Source: Trichosphaerium sp. ATCC 40318 (Eukaryota > Discosea > Flabellinia > Trichosidae). From it: a DNA stretch of 64,000 nucleotides. Positions 47,001-58,827 of this stretch are shown piece by piece. The notes beneath the pieces are model-generated. The model saw only the letters and a list, made by a program, of their open reading frames with translations, was not told the DNA's origin and did not search any database. The stretch lies in contig JALMLS010000085.1 of assembly GCA_038496445.1 (NCBI GenBank), positions 1 through 64,000 of the forward strand, read 5' to 3'. Positions within the stretch are counted from its first letter, which is position 1; every line of letters begins with the position of its first letter. The position numbers and the translations under genes were made by a program.

Positions 47001-47847
47001 AATAAGCTAATTTCTTTTCTAGCTAACTTATGGTGCTATTTTTGCAAGAATTTATCGAATCGGAGAAATCTTCTTGACAAAATCACTTGATGTCTTTAAG
47101 TTAACTAATATGATGATTATACCAATTGTTGCTGGTATCGTAGCCATAGAAGCAGTAATTCTTACGATATGGACTATTGTGAGTAGATCACGTGCTGTTC
47201 TAGAAATTGCAGATCCGTACATCAAGTCAGATGATTACTACGCATGCACACATGAAAGCACTGCTGATAAGGTCTTTTTGGGTATCATTTCTGCCTTTAA
47301 TATTGCTGTATTATTATACGGAGTATACTTGGCTGCTCGTATATGGAAATTGAGAGCAGTACTCTACAATGAATCAAAGTACGAAAAAGACTTTACTTTT
47401 CTTTCACTTTTTCTTACCTTTTTTTTCTTTCAAAGATACATTGGTTTCGCAGTTTATACACTTACCTTCTTTATTATCATTATTGTTATCGTTCAAGTAC
47501 GTTATTTAAAATACATGGTTCTTGCTTTATGCTGATTGTTATCGTTTTAGGTATTCGGTCATGAGCACAGAGAACTTGCTTTTATTCTTCGATCAGTTTG
47601 TTTAATCCTTGGTCCTTTTGTATCTGTGCTTGCACTCCTAGTACCTAGGATGTACTACATGAATATAGATATATCAGAGGAACAGATGGGTACAAGTAGG
47701 AATACATCAAACAGATCAGGACGCTCTAATGCATCAGAATCAATGAAGCAAACAGTCACTGATTTGAACAAAAAAGTCAAAGATTTACAAGCACAGCTTG
47801 CTTCTTACACAGAGCTTGACATTGAAGATACACCTAAGAAATCATAA
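44022..47847 (+). CDS. Family C (GABA-B-like) seven-transmembrane receptor
   Basis: Multi-exon gene. A signal peptide (LSVLVLWVLLVAQGTVSQ) precedes a periplasmic-binding-protein-like ligand domain: FRVGYIYPTTGPFASNS, DARNGTEDFIQEF, ASGSPSVFECDSNLLAPCDF, RRTIELLGLELVYNTSVPND, GYNGMAGYTEGYIIQHAMET. After YPVPTWSQRHTTYGW come seven hydrophobic helices starting VILAAVAFVMLTTLGLMIWV, including LFVVLTLLGTMLMYGAVAFW, TYGAIFARIYRIGEIF and LRSVCLILGPFVSVLALLV. The cytoplasmic tail has a coiled coil (SMKQTVTDLNKKVKDLQAQL), as in GABA-B receptors that pair through such helices. The layout matches the Grl receptors of social amoebae. Ligand unknown. One intron of roughly 550-630 nt before 45139 is far longer than the rest. 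Confidence 0.85.
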
Positions 47848-48105
47848 TACCACTGAAAACTAGAGCATTTACTTAGAATTAGAAAACACAATCTTTCGAA
47901 CAAATCAAGCTGAATAGCTGAGAGCCATGTAAAGTTTTTTAAATGTTGAATACAAGTCTGTTAGTTTGTTCTTGATATTGTTTCCTTACTAAGCGATTTT
48001 TCTGCTAACTAAATCAAGCAAAGAAATCTACTCTTTGATAACCTAGAGAGTCACAACACGTGTTACAAAAACTGAATGTCTGAGAGCGATTTGCATGGTT
48101 TGTTT
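47848..48105. other. Convergent 3' region
   Basis: Short AT-rich stretch between the receptor and METTL4 stop codons; one CACGTG palindrome at about 48058; nothing else seen. Confidence 0.5.
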
Positions 48106-49754
48106 TTATTTTGTCACAAAAAATTTTTCTTGTTGAAACAAAAGCACTTCATTACCTATGTTGTCTATTACTAAAAAAAGTACACGTACAAAACCATAGA
48201 AGTGTATTACATACCCCAAGAAGTCCAACCAGGTTGTAGATGTCTAGCAAACAACTCAATGCAATCAGGATCTTTTGGTAGAACCGAAGAGAACAAAACT
48301 AAAAAAAATTGTTTGTATCAATATTATTTGAGTCAATTTCGTACATTCTACTGGCGGTTTTCTAGAGTGCTTACTGGGTACACTACATAACACTTTGGTC
48401 TCTTTATCGAGTGTGCTTTTATTATCACCTTTACCAGAGTAATAACCTATAATGATAGGCTCATATGGCTTCCTATGTGTGGAGTCAAGATCAATCACCA
48501 TTTCTCCTTTTGATGTAACCTAATCAACTTATCACTCACAATGAATTTCATTGTTAAACGCACCTTGAGCCAGTAGTATGTTGTGACGTATGTCACATTC
48601 CATGACTTAAAGAGATCGTTTTTAACAAACCTCTGATATTTATCCTTGTTAGTAACCCACACTGCAACATATGCTCCTTTAGGGTTACAAAGGGATTCAA
48701 CTGGTAATGCTAGGTGTGATTTAGTTAAACCTATAACAAACATATATTTGAGAGTACAGTAGAACGAATAATTGGGTAGTGTCTGATACCTACAAAGTGT
48801 GTAAACCACAGAGTGTTTAAAAGAAAAAAAAATACAGTGAGAGAAAGAAAAATGGACTACTGTTACTGGTTACGTACTTTTTACTCCTCGCAGCGCTTTT
48901 ATTCTCCCAAGGAGGGTCCATTACTACTAAATCATATTTTTTTGTATTAATCTTTACCAACCCTGGCAAGTCTTTTATGTCTGACTAACAATGTTACCAA
49001 AAAAAATAGAATGTTGTGAACAAAAGAAAAAAAACCGTTAAACACTAGAGCATACCAACATCCACCTACAGTTACGAGGTAGTATAAAGGATCGTCCATA
49101 CATATCAACACGTCTTTCTCTGTCATTACAAATGATATTATTTGCAAGTGAAGCAGCAGAGTCGCTAAGAGAGTGAGCGATCAGTGAATTGCTCTCAAGT
49201 CCTTCTTACATATCCAAACAGTCGTCAAGCGACAGAATCTTCTTTTTACCTCTTGGATTTGCGAATCTAGCAGCGACATTCGCCAAACTAATCCAGGACG
49301 ATAAATCGAGCGCCTCTTCGCTCTCATTTGATTCCTTTTTCTCTGTCGCTTCTTTTGAGTTATTCTTTGTGAACAATGGAAGCTTTTGCAGTAACTTATG
49401 CGTCCTAAACGTTTATTGAGTCGGTTTTAAGCCATATCCGTTATGTACCTTTCTATTTTAGGTCTTAGTTGCAAAAATGCGTCTGTTACAGCATGATTTG
49501 TTGGGTTTTTGTTGTTTAGCTTCCGCTTTTTCTTTGGTGGTTGCTTAGGTTCATCTAACTGCTATCGTTAACCGTAAGGAGCAGTGTATAATAACCACAA
49601 CCTGTTTTTTGCCGTTGGAAAAGTATTTATGTTCTAATTGAAAGAAAGATGCATCAGGTATTACTGTGTCGTAAGTGGCAGCGATACTACGTGGTGTTTC
49701 CAAAAACCAGCCAATATCCTCTAGAGGGTGACAAAAAGCTTCATTTTCGGCCAT
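48106..49754 (-). CDS. METTL4: METTL4-type MT-A70 adenine N6-methyltransferase
   Basis: About nine exons from the ATG at 49754 (MAENEAFCHPLEDIGWFLET). A basic nuclear-localisation-like stretch PPKKKRKL follows, then an acidic linker and the METTL4-type segment RSFILPRNCRWML. The catalytic motif is in YDLVVMDPPWENKS (DPPW, the adenine-binding motif of MT-A70 enzymes). Further family blocks are KGAYVAVWVTNKDKYQRFVK, YYWLKVTSKGEMVIDLDSTH, RKPYEPIIIGYY and the C-terminal CIELFARHLQPGWTSWGNEV. The last block requires splicing out an intron that starts GTATGT just after TGGG. METTL4 methylates adenine N6 in U2 snRNA, and DNA 6mA activity has been reported. Active-site residues are intact. Confidence 0.9.
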
Positions 49755-49869
49755 GATTAACTGTATTGCTTGTAGCCAATTGCTTGGGTTAACTATTAAT
49801 CAGTTAAAGCCAAGTCGTGTTTGGTAAAGCGTGGCTTGTGCGTTTTCGTAAACTGCGTTGAACAAAAGA

Positions 49870-49893
49870 AACGAGTTGGTCTACCAACTCGTT
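49870..49893. other. Perfect 11-bp inverted repeat, 2-nt centre
   Basis: AACGAGTTGGT and ACCAACTCGTT are exact reverse complements around CT. It could fold as a cruciform or act as a dimeric protein-binding site; a 2-nt loop is too tight for an RNA hairpin without opening the top pairs. Confidence 0.7.
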
Positions 49894-50126
49894 GTTTGAG
49901 AGGTTACACTCACACGTGCTACACTAATCTAAAGTCAGTTAAGTTAGAGTCACAAATAACATACCAACCTCGCAAGGATTAACGCAAGATCCTGTAACGC
50001 TCTGTACTTAACTACGTTACTTAAATAAATACTTAGTTTCCATATACCCAACCTTCGTACCCCTTACAGATCCGTAACAAAACTTTAAAAGGTAAACGGA
50101 ACTGGTATATTTTTCCTTTGTTGGTG

Positions 50127-50148
50127 AAAGTGAGTGTAAACTCACTTT
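50127..50148. other. 9-bp hairpin with GTAA loop
   Basis: AAAGTGAGT and ACTCACTTT pair perfectly around GTAA, which as RNA is a stable GNRA-class tetraloop (GUAA). It lies in intergenic DNA 257 bp after the first hairpin. Role unknown. Confidence 0.6.
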
Positions 50149-50593
50149 ATGATTATTAACCCACTACGTAGTTGTAGTGCCTTGCATTTGGTAAACGGAC
50201 GACCTCGTAGTAAAGTCACGTATAAGGAAAATAGATTTATCCTCAAACACGTTTTGGCGAAACAGCACGTGAGTTTTTGACAAAATCAACCTTCCTCTGT
50301 TTTGTTTTTTCAAAACTCAACGTCACCATCTGGCGATCGTGTCACGTGCGAGGCTAAAACTCTTCAAATAATTTTTTTTTGTATTTTTTTTCGCCTGACT
50401 TAAAGTACTCGGAACATCTCCCTGTTGCCTCCAAATTTAGCACTATGCCTTTTATGTACTCCCGTCTTTTCTGGGCTAAGATCCTCAGACGTCTAGTTTC
50501 TACAAAACAATAAACTCATAAAGCAGAAAGATTGTTTTTGTGTTTTCTGTAAACGATTCTTTCTTCTTATGTTTTTTTAGTTAGGTTATCACC

Positions 50594-51715
50594 ATGTCTT
50601 CTTCTCCTTTGACTCTTTTGGATCTCCCCTGTGATATCCAACAGTACATCTGTACTTTTAACACTGAAGCATTCACAAAGTTCCACACTTTGTCGAGGAG
50701 AGCAGCAATTAATACACATTTTGATGAATCACTAGAACGTAAAGGAAAATGGATTAGATGGCATAAAAGTGGTAATGTACGTACCCATAAATATGCAAAG
50801 ACTGGTTTATTTAAGAGCTGGTTTGATAATGGGCAACTTGGGTCATTGTGTATGATGGTTGATGGTAAGCCAGATGGTGAAGGCAAGATCTGGTATGAAA
50901 ACGGGCAGCTTAAAGAACAAGCCATGTGGGTCAATGGTGAACAACATGGTGCTATTAAAGAGTGGTATGAAACTGGACATGTTATGTCATTGTGTGTGAT
51001 AGTTGATGGTAAACCAGATGGTGAAGGCAAGATCTGGTATGAAAACGGGCAACAAAAAGAACAAACCATGTGGGCCAATGGTAAACGTAACGGTGAAGGC
51101 AAAGAATGGCACGAAAATGGACAACTCAAGACACAGAGTTTCTGGGTTGATGATAAACAAAACGGTGAACTCAAAGGTTGGTACGAAAATGGGCAGCGTA
51201 AGTTACAGGTTATGTTGGTTGATGATAAGGAGCATGGTGAGCTCAAAGCGTGGCACAAAAACGGGCAACTTTTTGCACAAACCAATTGGCTAAGAGGTAA
51301 AAAACACGGTGAACAGACACATTGGCACGAAAACGGGCGACTTTCATCACATTACATGGCAGAAGATGATAAAAAGCACGGTGAATGTAAAGAGTGGTAT
51401 GATAATGGACAACTTAACTCACATAGCACGTGGGTTGATGGTAAGCAAACTAGCAGGAAGGAATGGCGATTGGATGGAAAACCTCGAGGAACAACGAATG
51501 TTGAGGTAATGACATGGTTCAGCAAGCGGAAAACAAGCAGGAAAAGGCACTTTGGCGTTAGTAACAAAGCTGTTACTCAAACCAACGTATTGGTAAGATC
51601 ATTCAATATAATCATATTTCCTTTAAAGATGTTTCGTCACATTGTATATGGTTGGTATAGGTACTTTGCAAATACCTTTTATTGGTCAATATCGTACTGG
51701 TATAGGAAAGAATAA
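50594..51715 (+). CDS. F-box-like protein with ~11 MORN_2 repeats, single exon
   Basis: 373 residues, no intron in the frame. The N-terminus LTLLDLPCDIQQYICTFNTE is F-box-like, followed by LSRRAAINTHFDESLERKGK, nearly the same motif as in 21733..22838. Then MORN_2/YwqK-type repeats of 23 residues run in register, for example DGEGKIWYENGQLKEQAMWV, NGEGKEWHENGQLKTQSFWV and HGECKEWYDNGQLNSHSTWV. The C-terminal tail is basic and loses the repeat (SKRKTSRKRHFGVSN). The likely role is substrate adaptor of an SCF ubiquitin ligase. Similar proteins are abundant in amoebae and amoeba-infecting giant viruses. Long antisense frames over it are a by-product of the repeat. Confidence 0.82.
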   Translation: MSSSPLTLLDLPCDIQQYICTFNTEAFTKFHTLSRRAAINTHFDESLERKGKWIRWHKSGNVRTHKYAKTGLFKSWFDNGQLGSLCMMVDGKPDGEGKIWYENGQLKEQAMWVNGEQHGAIKEWYETGHVMSLCVIVDGKPDGEGKIWYENGQQKEQTMWANGKRNGEGKEWHENGQLKTQSFWVDDKQNGELKGWYENGQRKLQVMLVDDKEHGELKAWHKNGQLFAQTNWLRGKKHGEQTHWHENGRLSSHYMAEDDKKHGECKEWYDNGQLNSHSTWVDGKQTSRKEWRLDGKPRGTTNVEVMTWFSKRKTSRKRHFGVSNKAVTQTNVLVRSFNIIIFPLKMFRHIVYGWYRYFANTFYWSISYWYRKE

Positions 51716-52190
51716 ACTCCTTACGCAAGTAGCAAATGACGTACAGACAATAAGGAGCTTGTTGTGAATGGTAAATAAACAAATCTCCAAAAAAAGACAA
51801 ATCCAATTTCCTAGTTAATAGTGATGACGTCTTTTAAATGAACACAAAAACTTGAATAGATGCAAAAAAATATATTTTGGAACCCTGATAATGGCCGGCA
51901 ATGATCCATGTTAATGTGTACTCGGCCAATCACTTCAACCCTTCGTTTAGCGCGTGATAAACCTTTGGTGCGCTCGTTATTGATCAAGCAATCCAAATGA
52001 TAAGTTTGCTCATGTAAATACCTTATTTTCAGCCAAATGATTCGCATTTTTTGGAGTACGGTCACAGTTATTTTGGGTATTGCGTTATGGAACGTAGTAT
52101 TTCATTAACAAACTTATGAAATGTAAAATGCATTGACTTATAATTGGATTTTTTTTATTTGTTCTGAAAAAATAAAGGTTAAAGGCTTGA
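51716..52190. other. Convergent intergenic region with an unassigned minus frame
   Basis: An 84-codon minus frame (51811..52065) containing NNERTKGLSRAKRRVEVIGR is open but has no family match or splice support. The rest is AT-rich. Confidence 0.4.
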
Positions 52191-55100
52191 TTACAACTCT
52201 TCCTTTTCTACTTCTTCAGCCTCAGGTTCTTCAACAACCTCCTCAGCTTCAACTTCTTCAGCTTCTTCTTCTTCAACCTCTTCCTTGACAGGTTCTGGTT
52301 CGACTAAAAGAAAAAAGAATTTAGCCAAAACAGTTTTCTTTGATATTTTTTTAAAGCCTTTAATCGTACCTTCTTGGTCTTCAATGTCAAGTGTTTTTGT
52401 CAATAGTTTGTGTACACGTGCAGCAAACTCTGTAGGCTTAGGTAAAGCATATCCAGAGTTCAATACGGCAGTCTCATACAAAACATAAGTCAAATCTTCC
52501 AAAACTGGATCTTCATCTTCTTCAGCGATCATTTTCTTCATTGTCTAATGCTGTATGAGTTTAAAATATCATAGAGAGATACAAAGGAGATGGTATCGTA
52601 CCTTAACAATAGGATGGCGATGATTAATTTCTAAAGTACGAGCACCACCAGCAGAACTGTACATTTGTCTTGCACGCTTGTCGGATAGCGCTTGAGCTTT
52701 GTAGATACGCTCCATATTAGCTGACATACCGTAGCTTGCAGCTACTAGAGCACAAGGTGTTGTGGTGAGACGGTTGGTGACCTAGATTGTAAATCAACTT
52801 TGAAAAAAAAAAAGGAAAAAAAAGAAAAAGGGTTCTCTTTTGCGGTTTCCTTGTTTACCTTTACTTTGCTGATTGATTTACCAAGAACTTCTTTCATGTA
52901 GTCTGTTACAGGTTTGTATTCTTCTTCAATTTCTTTGATATCCTATTTTCAAGAGATGTAAGAGAAGAGTTTTTCAAAAAGAAAGTTTTGTTTGGTTGGA
53001 AATAAATCAAAAACAACAAACACTCAGTTGTACCTCAGTGTCTAGGTCAAGACCTTCCTTGGCGATATTGACAATCTTGTATTTACCATCGAATTTCTCC
53101 AATACTTGCATAGCATACTCATCAATAGGCTCAGTCATGAACATAACATCATGTCCTTTTGAAACAAGTTTTTCCAAAAGAGGAGAGTTTTGTACTGCTT
53201 CCAGTGATTCACCTGAAATATAATGAGTTAGAAAACAAGGTTATCACGTGGTAACGTGTTGGGAAAATAACTTAAGCGTATGAGGTTCATAAAAACGCCA
53301 AAAGGAGGTGATTAAACTGAAGTACGTACCACCGAGGAAGTAGATTTTTTCGTCGTCTTCCTTGAGCTCATCAACGTATTGTTGAAGAGAGATTTGCTCG
53401 TCTTGGTGCTTAGAACTGTAGAAGCGAAGAAGCTTGGATAAACGAGTCCTGCAAAATAGGTTAAAGAGGATCAAAAACTGGACTTTTTCTGTTTTTTTTT
53501 CTTATTCTTTTCTTACCTGTTTGGTACGTCTTCGAGCATACCGAGTTTCAAGCTTGTGTGGAAGTTCTCGTAGAATTTCTTGTACTTCTCTGGATCCTTT
53601 GCAATTGATTGGAACATAGCAATAGCCTTACGGATAACCTTCTTCTTGATAACCTTCAAAGTTCTGAAAAAAAAAACTTAGAACATTGCTTGTTGGAGTT
53701 TTGAAAACCAAAAGGTTGCCGTACTTGTTCTGTTGGAGTTGTTCTCTTGAAACGTTCAATGGCAAGTCATCAGAGTCAACAAGACCTTTGATAAAAGCAA
53801 GGTATTGTGGCATAATATCTACAATTGTGATCAGAAAACAATTGCGCAGAGCACAACAAAAAGTGCTTACCTTTGAATTGTGATGTGATGAACACTCTTC
53901 TTACGTATAGTTTAAGATCACTCTTGTTTCCACCTTCTTGGAACATGCCAGCAGGTGCTTCAGAAGGAACGTATAGGAGACTGGTAAATTCAACATCACC
54001 CTATGTACAAATAAGTTGGATCTTTGTTTTTTTTGTGGCGTGAGAAAAAAAAGTGGTTTACCTCAGCTTTGAAGTGAGACCATGCCAAAGGATCTTGGTA
54101 GTCGTTTGTCATAGACTTGTAAAACTCATTGTAGTCATCATCAGATATTTCAGATGTTGAGCGTGTCCACAAAGGCTTAACTTCATTGGCTAGATTCCAT
54201 TTCCAAACAGTCTTGGTGATTGTTTTGGTCTTTGCTAAAAAAAAATTTATATTTAGTTTGGGTTGGTTGAGGTTGGCTTCAAACGACTTACGTGTATCAT
54301 CTTCTTCTTCTTCTTCATCTTCATCTTCATCCTCTTCAATTTCGAGGTCATCATCTTCTTTATAGATGGTTAAAAACTAAAAAGCAAAAAACCTTCAAGG
54401 TACATACCTTCTTCTTCTTCTTCGTCTTCAACGACTTCTTCTTCTTCTTCCTCTACAGGAACTTCCTCTGTAACTTCTTCGCTTTCCCATAAGTAGATTG
54501 GGAAGTCAATGTATCTGACAGGGAGGATAAGAAAAAAGCAAAAAACACAAACTCTTCTGAACATACGCAGAGTATTTGGCGACAAGTTCTCTCAATTTAG
54601 CAGGCTCCAAAAATTCAGCTGCGTCTTCTTTGAGTTGAAGTGTGATAACAGTACCACGGCCAAGAGTGTCACCTCTGAATAAGGTTAATAGAGTGTCAAT
54701 TAAAAATGTGACAGTATCAAAAAAAAAGGTCTGCGATTCGCACCTTGGATCTTCACCAATGGTGTAAGATGTATCAGCAGTAGAACTCCATACATACTGC
54801 TCATCTTCATTATTCTTTGTTGTTACAAAGACTTGATCAGCTACCAAAAAGGTAGAGTAGAAACCAACACCGAACTAAACGAAACAAAAGTGTCAACAGA
54901 AAATGTCAAAAAAAAAAATGCAAAAAACCAAATTAACTTTACAAGGCCATGTAACTATGAACAATAGCACATAGGTTTTCAAGCGCCTTCAAGGGACTTT
55001 GTACCACCACGTGAGACTTTTTTTTCGAAAATCAAAAAAAAAAATTAAACTTACTTGACCAATGAGTTTACCGCTGTCACTACCCTCTTGCATTTTATCT

Positions 55101-55973
55101 ATCCAGTCTCTTGTACCAGATTGAGCAATTTTACCAAGGTTCTTTATCAAGTCTTCCTTTGTCATACCAACACCAGTATCACGAACATGTAATTGATTGT
55201 TCTCTGGGTCAGCTCTGATCTATCAAAAAAAAAAAAAAATGTCAACAAAAAGCAACAAACAGTCGACAGTCTGTCTTACCCTGATCTCTAGGTCCTCAGT
55301 GTTACCAAGAACTGATTTATCAGTGAGAGACGCGTATCTGATTTTATCAAGGGCCTAGGTAGGATAGTTTAGAGCGAGTTTAGGCATTTTAAAGTATTAC
55401 TCACGTCAGATGCGTTAGAGATCATTTCTCTGAGGAAAATATCTCTGTTTGAGTATAAAGAGTTGATAATAATACCCATTAGGCGTTTAATCTCGGCCTA
55501 GAAGAAAGGTTAAAGGAGATAAAACAGATTTTTATTTTTATGACAGAAAAACTTTTGTATGTACCTGAAACTCGTGGTTTTCTTCTCCTCGTATAAGTTT
55601 TTGCTCTGCCACGCTGAAACCATCATGGTTCATTTGGACTTCTTCTCTAGAAGAAAAGTTTTAATACTAGAATCACTGTGTAGCACTAGCGTACCTTGCG
55701 ATCACATCGTCGTCTGTTTTTAAACCTACTTTTTCTCCTTTAAGGTCTGCATCCAGTACAGTGTTGTCAATAGGTACAGTCTCTTCTGCATGGCACACGT
55801 AAGTGATAACTACACCAGGGATTAGAAAATGTAAACCAAGTGAATCAGGGCGCGCTGATAAGCACCAACGCTCCAAAAACGAGTTGTACAACAGATCTGA
55901 ACAAAAACGTACATGGTAGTCCTACTACCGTAAAAAAGGTCAAAACCCATAGGGTATTGTCTGTTGTCCTCAT
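52191..55973 (-). CDS. HSP90B1: Endoplasmic-reticulum Hsp90 (GRP94/endoplasmin)
   Basis: About 14 exons. The start exon [20 protein letters not shown] joins in phase to FITYVCHA, a signal peptide cleaved before [10 protein letters not shown]. The N-terminal ATPase domain shows [42 protein letters not shown] and [11 protein letters not shown] long Glu/Asp linker precedes the middle domain ([54 protein letters not shown]). The C-terminal dimer region includes [18 protein letters not shown]. It folds secretory clients in the ER. The protein ends in an acidic run and the tetrapeptide KEEL, a variant of KDEL, consistent with ER retention. Confidence 0.95.
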
Positions 55974-56367
55974 ATTGCGGCAAGTGATACTTGTGAAGCT
56001 TGATTGACAGGCAAAATTCGCAAAAAATGTATTAATGACGTGGATGCTTAAGTCCGATGTCCTTAACTTGCCGCGTCACAAAACAGAGCGTGTACTTGTT
56101 TACAGTCTTAACACTGCGAAAGTGCCCAGTAAAGATAAACAACCTGACACGTGATATCATTCCACTTCAAAATGACTTCAAAGAACAAAACTTGTAAAAT
56201 GTTGAAACATCTGTGGATTGTGGATTGAGGTTGACACTTATCGCTATGATTGTGCCCGTACTCACACGTCTAACACATGCACTAGTGTATACTTCCGCGT
56301 GTTTTCTTGTGCGTTTGTTAATTGCTCCGATTTTTCAGCGGAAAAATTCCAATTCCGTAAAAACGCA
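55974..56367. other. Divergent promoter region of GRP94 and a secreted protein
   Basis: About 390 bp. The plus frame extends open upstream of 56368 to 56218, but those codons are Cys-rich and do not look like a leader, so I start the next gene at the signal-peptide Met. One CACGTG palindrome at about 56151. Confidence 0.45.
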
Positions 56368-57285
56368 ATGTACACTGCAACTGGCCTGTTTTTCTTATCG
56401 TGTATCGCGCTTATAGTGTCAGGGGGTAGTACAGGCACCCTAGAACCTTCACATGACTATGCCTTGTACCATTGGAACGGTAGTGCTCCTATTACGTCGC
56501 CAGCTCTTTATAGCGTAAAACCAGCAGGTCCTTTGTTTTGGATCACTACGCAGAGCCCAATACACCGTCAACGTCCTTACGCGCAATGCGGCTTCTATAT
56601 CACGCTTCGTCAAGGCGCAGACATTATATTATCATCGCACTACACACAAAAGAGTAGATGGCTCCCTACGCTCACCACTGCGGCTTTATCGAGTGCTAAT
56701 GTATCAAACGATACTCCGTTCTACGTAGACGTTGTACCAGGGATGAAATTTAAAAACGAGCAAGATGATGATTGTGCAACTGTAGTACAGTTAGGTACAC
56801 CTGGTAAATTATACAGAGGATTAGGTTGTACTTTTGGTATCTATGAAGGCCTTTTCGGGAAGAAATGGAGTAGCTGGACAATGTTAGATGGAACGTTTAA
56901 ACGTGATTTCTTGGAAGAATATTCCGGAAGAAAAATCAACTTTACTCTTTCTGGAACAACATCAAGAACATCTTCACCAACAGAATACACAAATGCTATA
57001 ACAGATCTGATTGTATCAACATCTCCTTACTTTATTAGTAAGGATACACCTCTAATATACGAGAAATTTGGTCTTGTTTTTAATTCGAATTCTGAGGAAC
57101 CTAGTAAAGTACCAACATCAATTTCTTTCACTATTGATGTTGATACATTACTATCAAGTAGTAATAAAGGTCAAGGAGAAGAAGTACCTTTTTATATATC
57201 ACTTGACAGTGCATTGTATATAAATAATGGAAGAGTAGACGGAAACATGTCATTAGAGATTTGTATGTCACTCCAAGAAGATTAA
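56368..57285 (+). CDS. Secreted protein of unknown function, single exon
   Basis: 305 residues. I chose the ATG at 56368 because it opens a classic signal peptide (MYTATGLFFLSCIALIVSGG). The mature part has several N-glycosylation sequons (NGS, NVS, NFT, NMS), few cysteines and beta-rich composition, with segments such as ALYHWNGSAPITSP and CGFYITLRQGADIILSSHY. I recognise no domain. It could be a cell-surface or extracellular lectin- or adhesin-like protein, but that is only a guess from composition. No introns in the frame. Confidence 0.65.
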   Translation: MYTATGLFFLSCIALIVSGGSTGTLEPSHDYALYHWNGSAPITSPALYSVKPAGPLFWITTQSPIHRQRPYAQCGFYITLRQGADIILSSHYTQKSRWLPTLTTAALSSANVSNDTPFYVDVVPGMKFKNEQDDDCATVVQLGTPGKLYRGLGCTFGIYEGLFGKKWSSWTMLDGTFKRDFLEEYSGRKINFTLSGTTSRTSSPTEYTNAITDLIVSTSPYFISKDTPLIYEKFGLVFNSNSEEPSKVPTSISFTIDVDTLLSSSNKGQGEEVPFYISLDSALYINNGRVDGNMSLEICMSLQED

Positions 57286-57403
57286 GTCTCTTTTGTGAAA
57301 CATCATTAAAAAAAATAAAGTTCGAACTTTGATTTCATCATCAAGCTGCTCTTTTGGTTATTTGAATCTTCTCTTTTTGTTGTCTCAATTTAACTCTGTA
57401 TGT

Positions 57404-58827
57404 TTACATTTGAATCACCTTGATATCGGCAACACAGTGGTATACCTTTGGTGCGTATGACTTAACCTTAACTGTACCCAACAGTGTAACTTTGTATTCC
57501 TTCGGAGCATACTTTTGGAAGTGTTCCACAGGCAATGTATCCATATCATCCTTACCGCATAAATAATGGTAATGCATAATGCAACCTTTAGGTGAAGCAA
57601 ATTCGAAAGCCCTAGCAATGAAAGGTTCAGTGTCAGGTAGATAGCCTAAAAGAAGTCAGTAAGTCAATTATTGCAAAAAACGTTAAGCAAAAAATCTTAC
57701 CCATAAGAATCCTTGACGCTTTGCCTACCCATTCATTTCCTTCTTTTCTATTATCCCCACAAATTGCCGTAACTACTCCGTGAACATCATTGAGTACGAG
57801 ATTTTGTTGTAGGTAGAAGAAAGAGTCTTTGTTTTTTTCAATACTTATGACCTTAATACCAACATCTTTGTTGTTTACAGCAAGAGGTGTTGTGAAATAC
57901 CCAAGTCCAGCGAACATATCTATAACTATCTCTTTTGGATTACATTTGACCTTAGATATACGTATACGTTCTGTGCCATTACCAGGAGCGAACATTATGC
58001 GACAAGTGTCAAACTAATAAAATAAGAAGTTTTGCAATGAAATGTCAAAAAAAAAAAAATTCTTGCTTTGTATTTTATCCCATTCTCAACGTGAAGCGCT
58101 ACAGATGTTTCAGAAGGCACTAATGCTTCCATATCTGGTTGTCTTAGCTCTCCCTTTAGTTATAAATCAGCACCGAGTTAACTGTTTACAAAAAGGCAAC
58201 GAACCTGCACTACACCTCTGTGGAAAACAATGTTTACAATATCGCTGTAACATGTTGCCTTGAACGCTTGTATTAATTGTGTCGCATTGTGTGGCTTTAC
58301 AGCAGTTACAATGATGCCTTGGTAAGAAATGTAAGACAAGGGCAAGATTCAAGTGCTAAAGAGAGTAGTACCAGCACCACCACCTCCGTAGTACATCCAT
58401 TTTTTGGGTAGTTTCTGTAACTCCACTTGTGGCCAATCAAAATTGTTTTTAAGGTACTGGCGTATTTTTGCAATTGTACTGGTGGGTTTTTGCTTCGGTT
58501 TTGGATTACTATTGCAAATACGCGTTACAGCGCTTGATTGGTGATGTATGGAATACGTACAGTTGTGTGGTAGGTGTATACTGAAGTTCAAACTCTTGTT
58601 GGTTCGCTTCTTTCAAAAGGTTGTTTACAGTATCCTCAGTGACATCTCTACGCAAAGGAACTATGATAGAGTCGTCTTTGGAAGATGTCTAGGCTTTATA
58701 TCAAAATTCTGTTTTAAATTTCACTTCGTACACGAAATAGCTTTGAGACAAAGTCATGTTTGCCTAGTAAGGCAATCGCAGCATTAGCGTGTTTTTTGTC
58801 AATAATTAATACCAAACACTCTTCCAT
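57404..58827 (-). CDS. TYW2: tRNA wybutosine-synthesis protein 2 (TYW2/Trm12)
   Basis: About eight exons from MEECLVLIIDKKHANAAIAL. The Trm5/TYW2 fold is shown by ISKVKCNPKEIVIDMFAGLG and YFTTPLAVNN (SAM-binding motif I), ISIEKNKDSFFYLQQNLVLN (motif II), the segment ASRILMGYLPDT, and CIMHYHYLCGKDD. The substitution pattern at MGYLPDT (rather than the NLP of Trm5) and HYHYL favour TYW2, which transfers the 3-amino-3-carboxypropyl group of SAM in wybutosine synthesis on tRNA-Phe. One intron (58014..58066) needs a GC donor (GCAAGA) to give NGIKYKFDTCRIMFAPGN. The N-terminal part follows the family less closely. Confidence 0.85.

Larger units (their letters stand above)
49755..50593. other. Intergenic region with two hairpins
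   Basis: About 840 bp without a gene. It holds two perfect hairpins (listed separately), a CACGTG-containing stretch at 50268 and 50341, and a TTTTTTTAG acceptor-like signal just before the F-box ATG at 50594, which may mark a 5'-UTR intron. Confidence 0.5.

Noticed and set aside
50581-51285. A 234-codon minus-strand open frame rich in Ser, Pro and Cys
   Set aside because: It is the antisense of the MORN_2 repeat array; the 69-nt periodicity keeps the opposite strand free of stops. It has no independent start context or family match.
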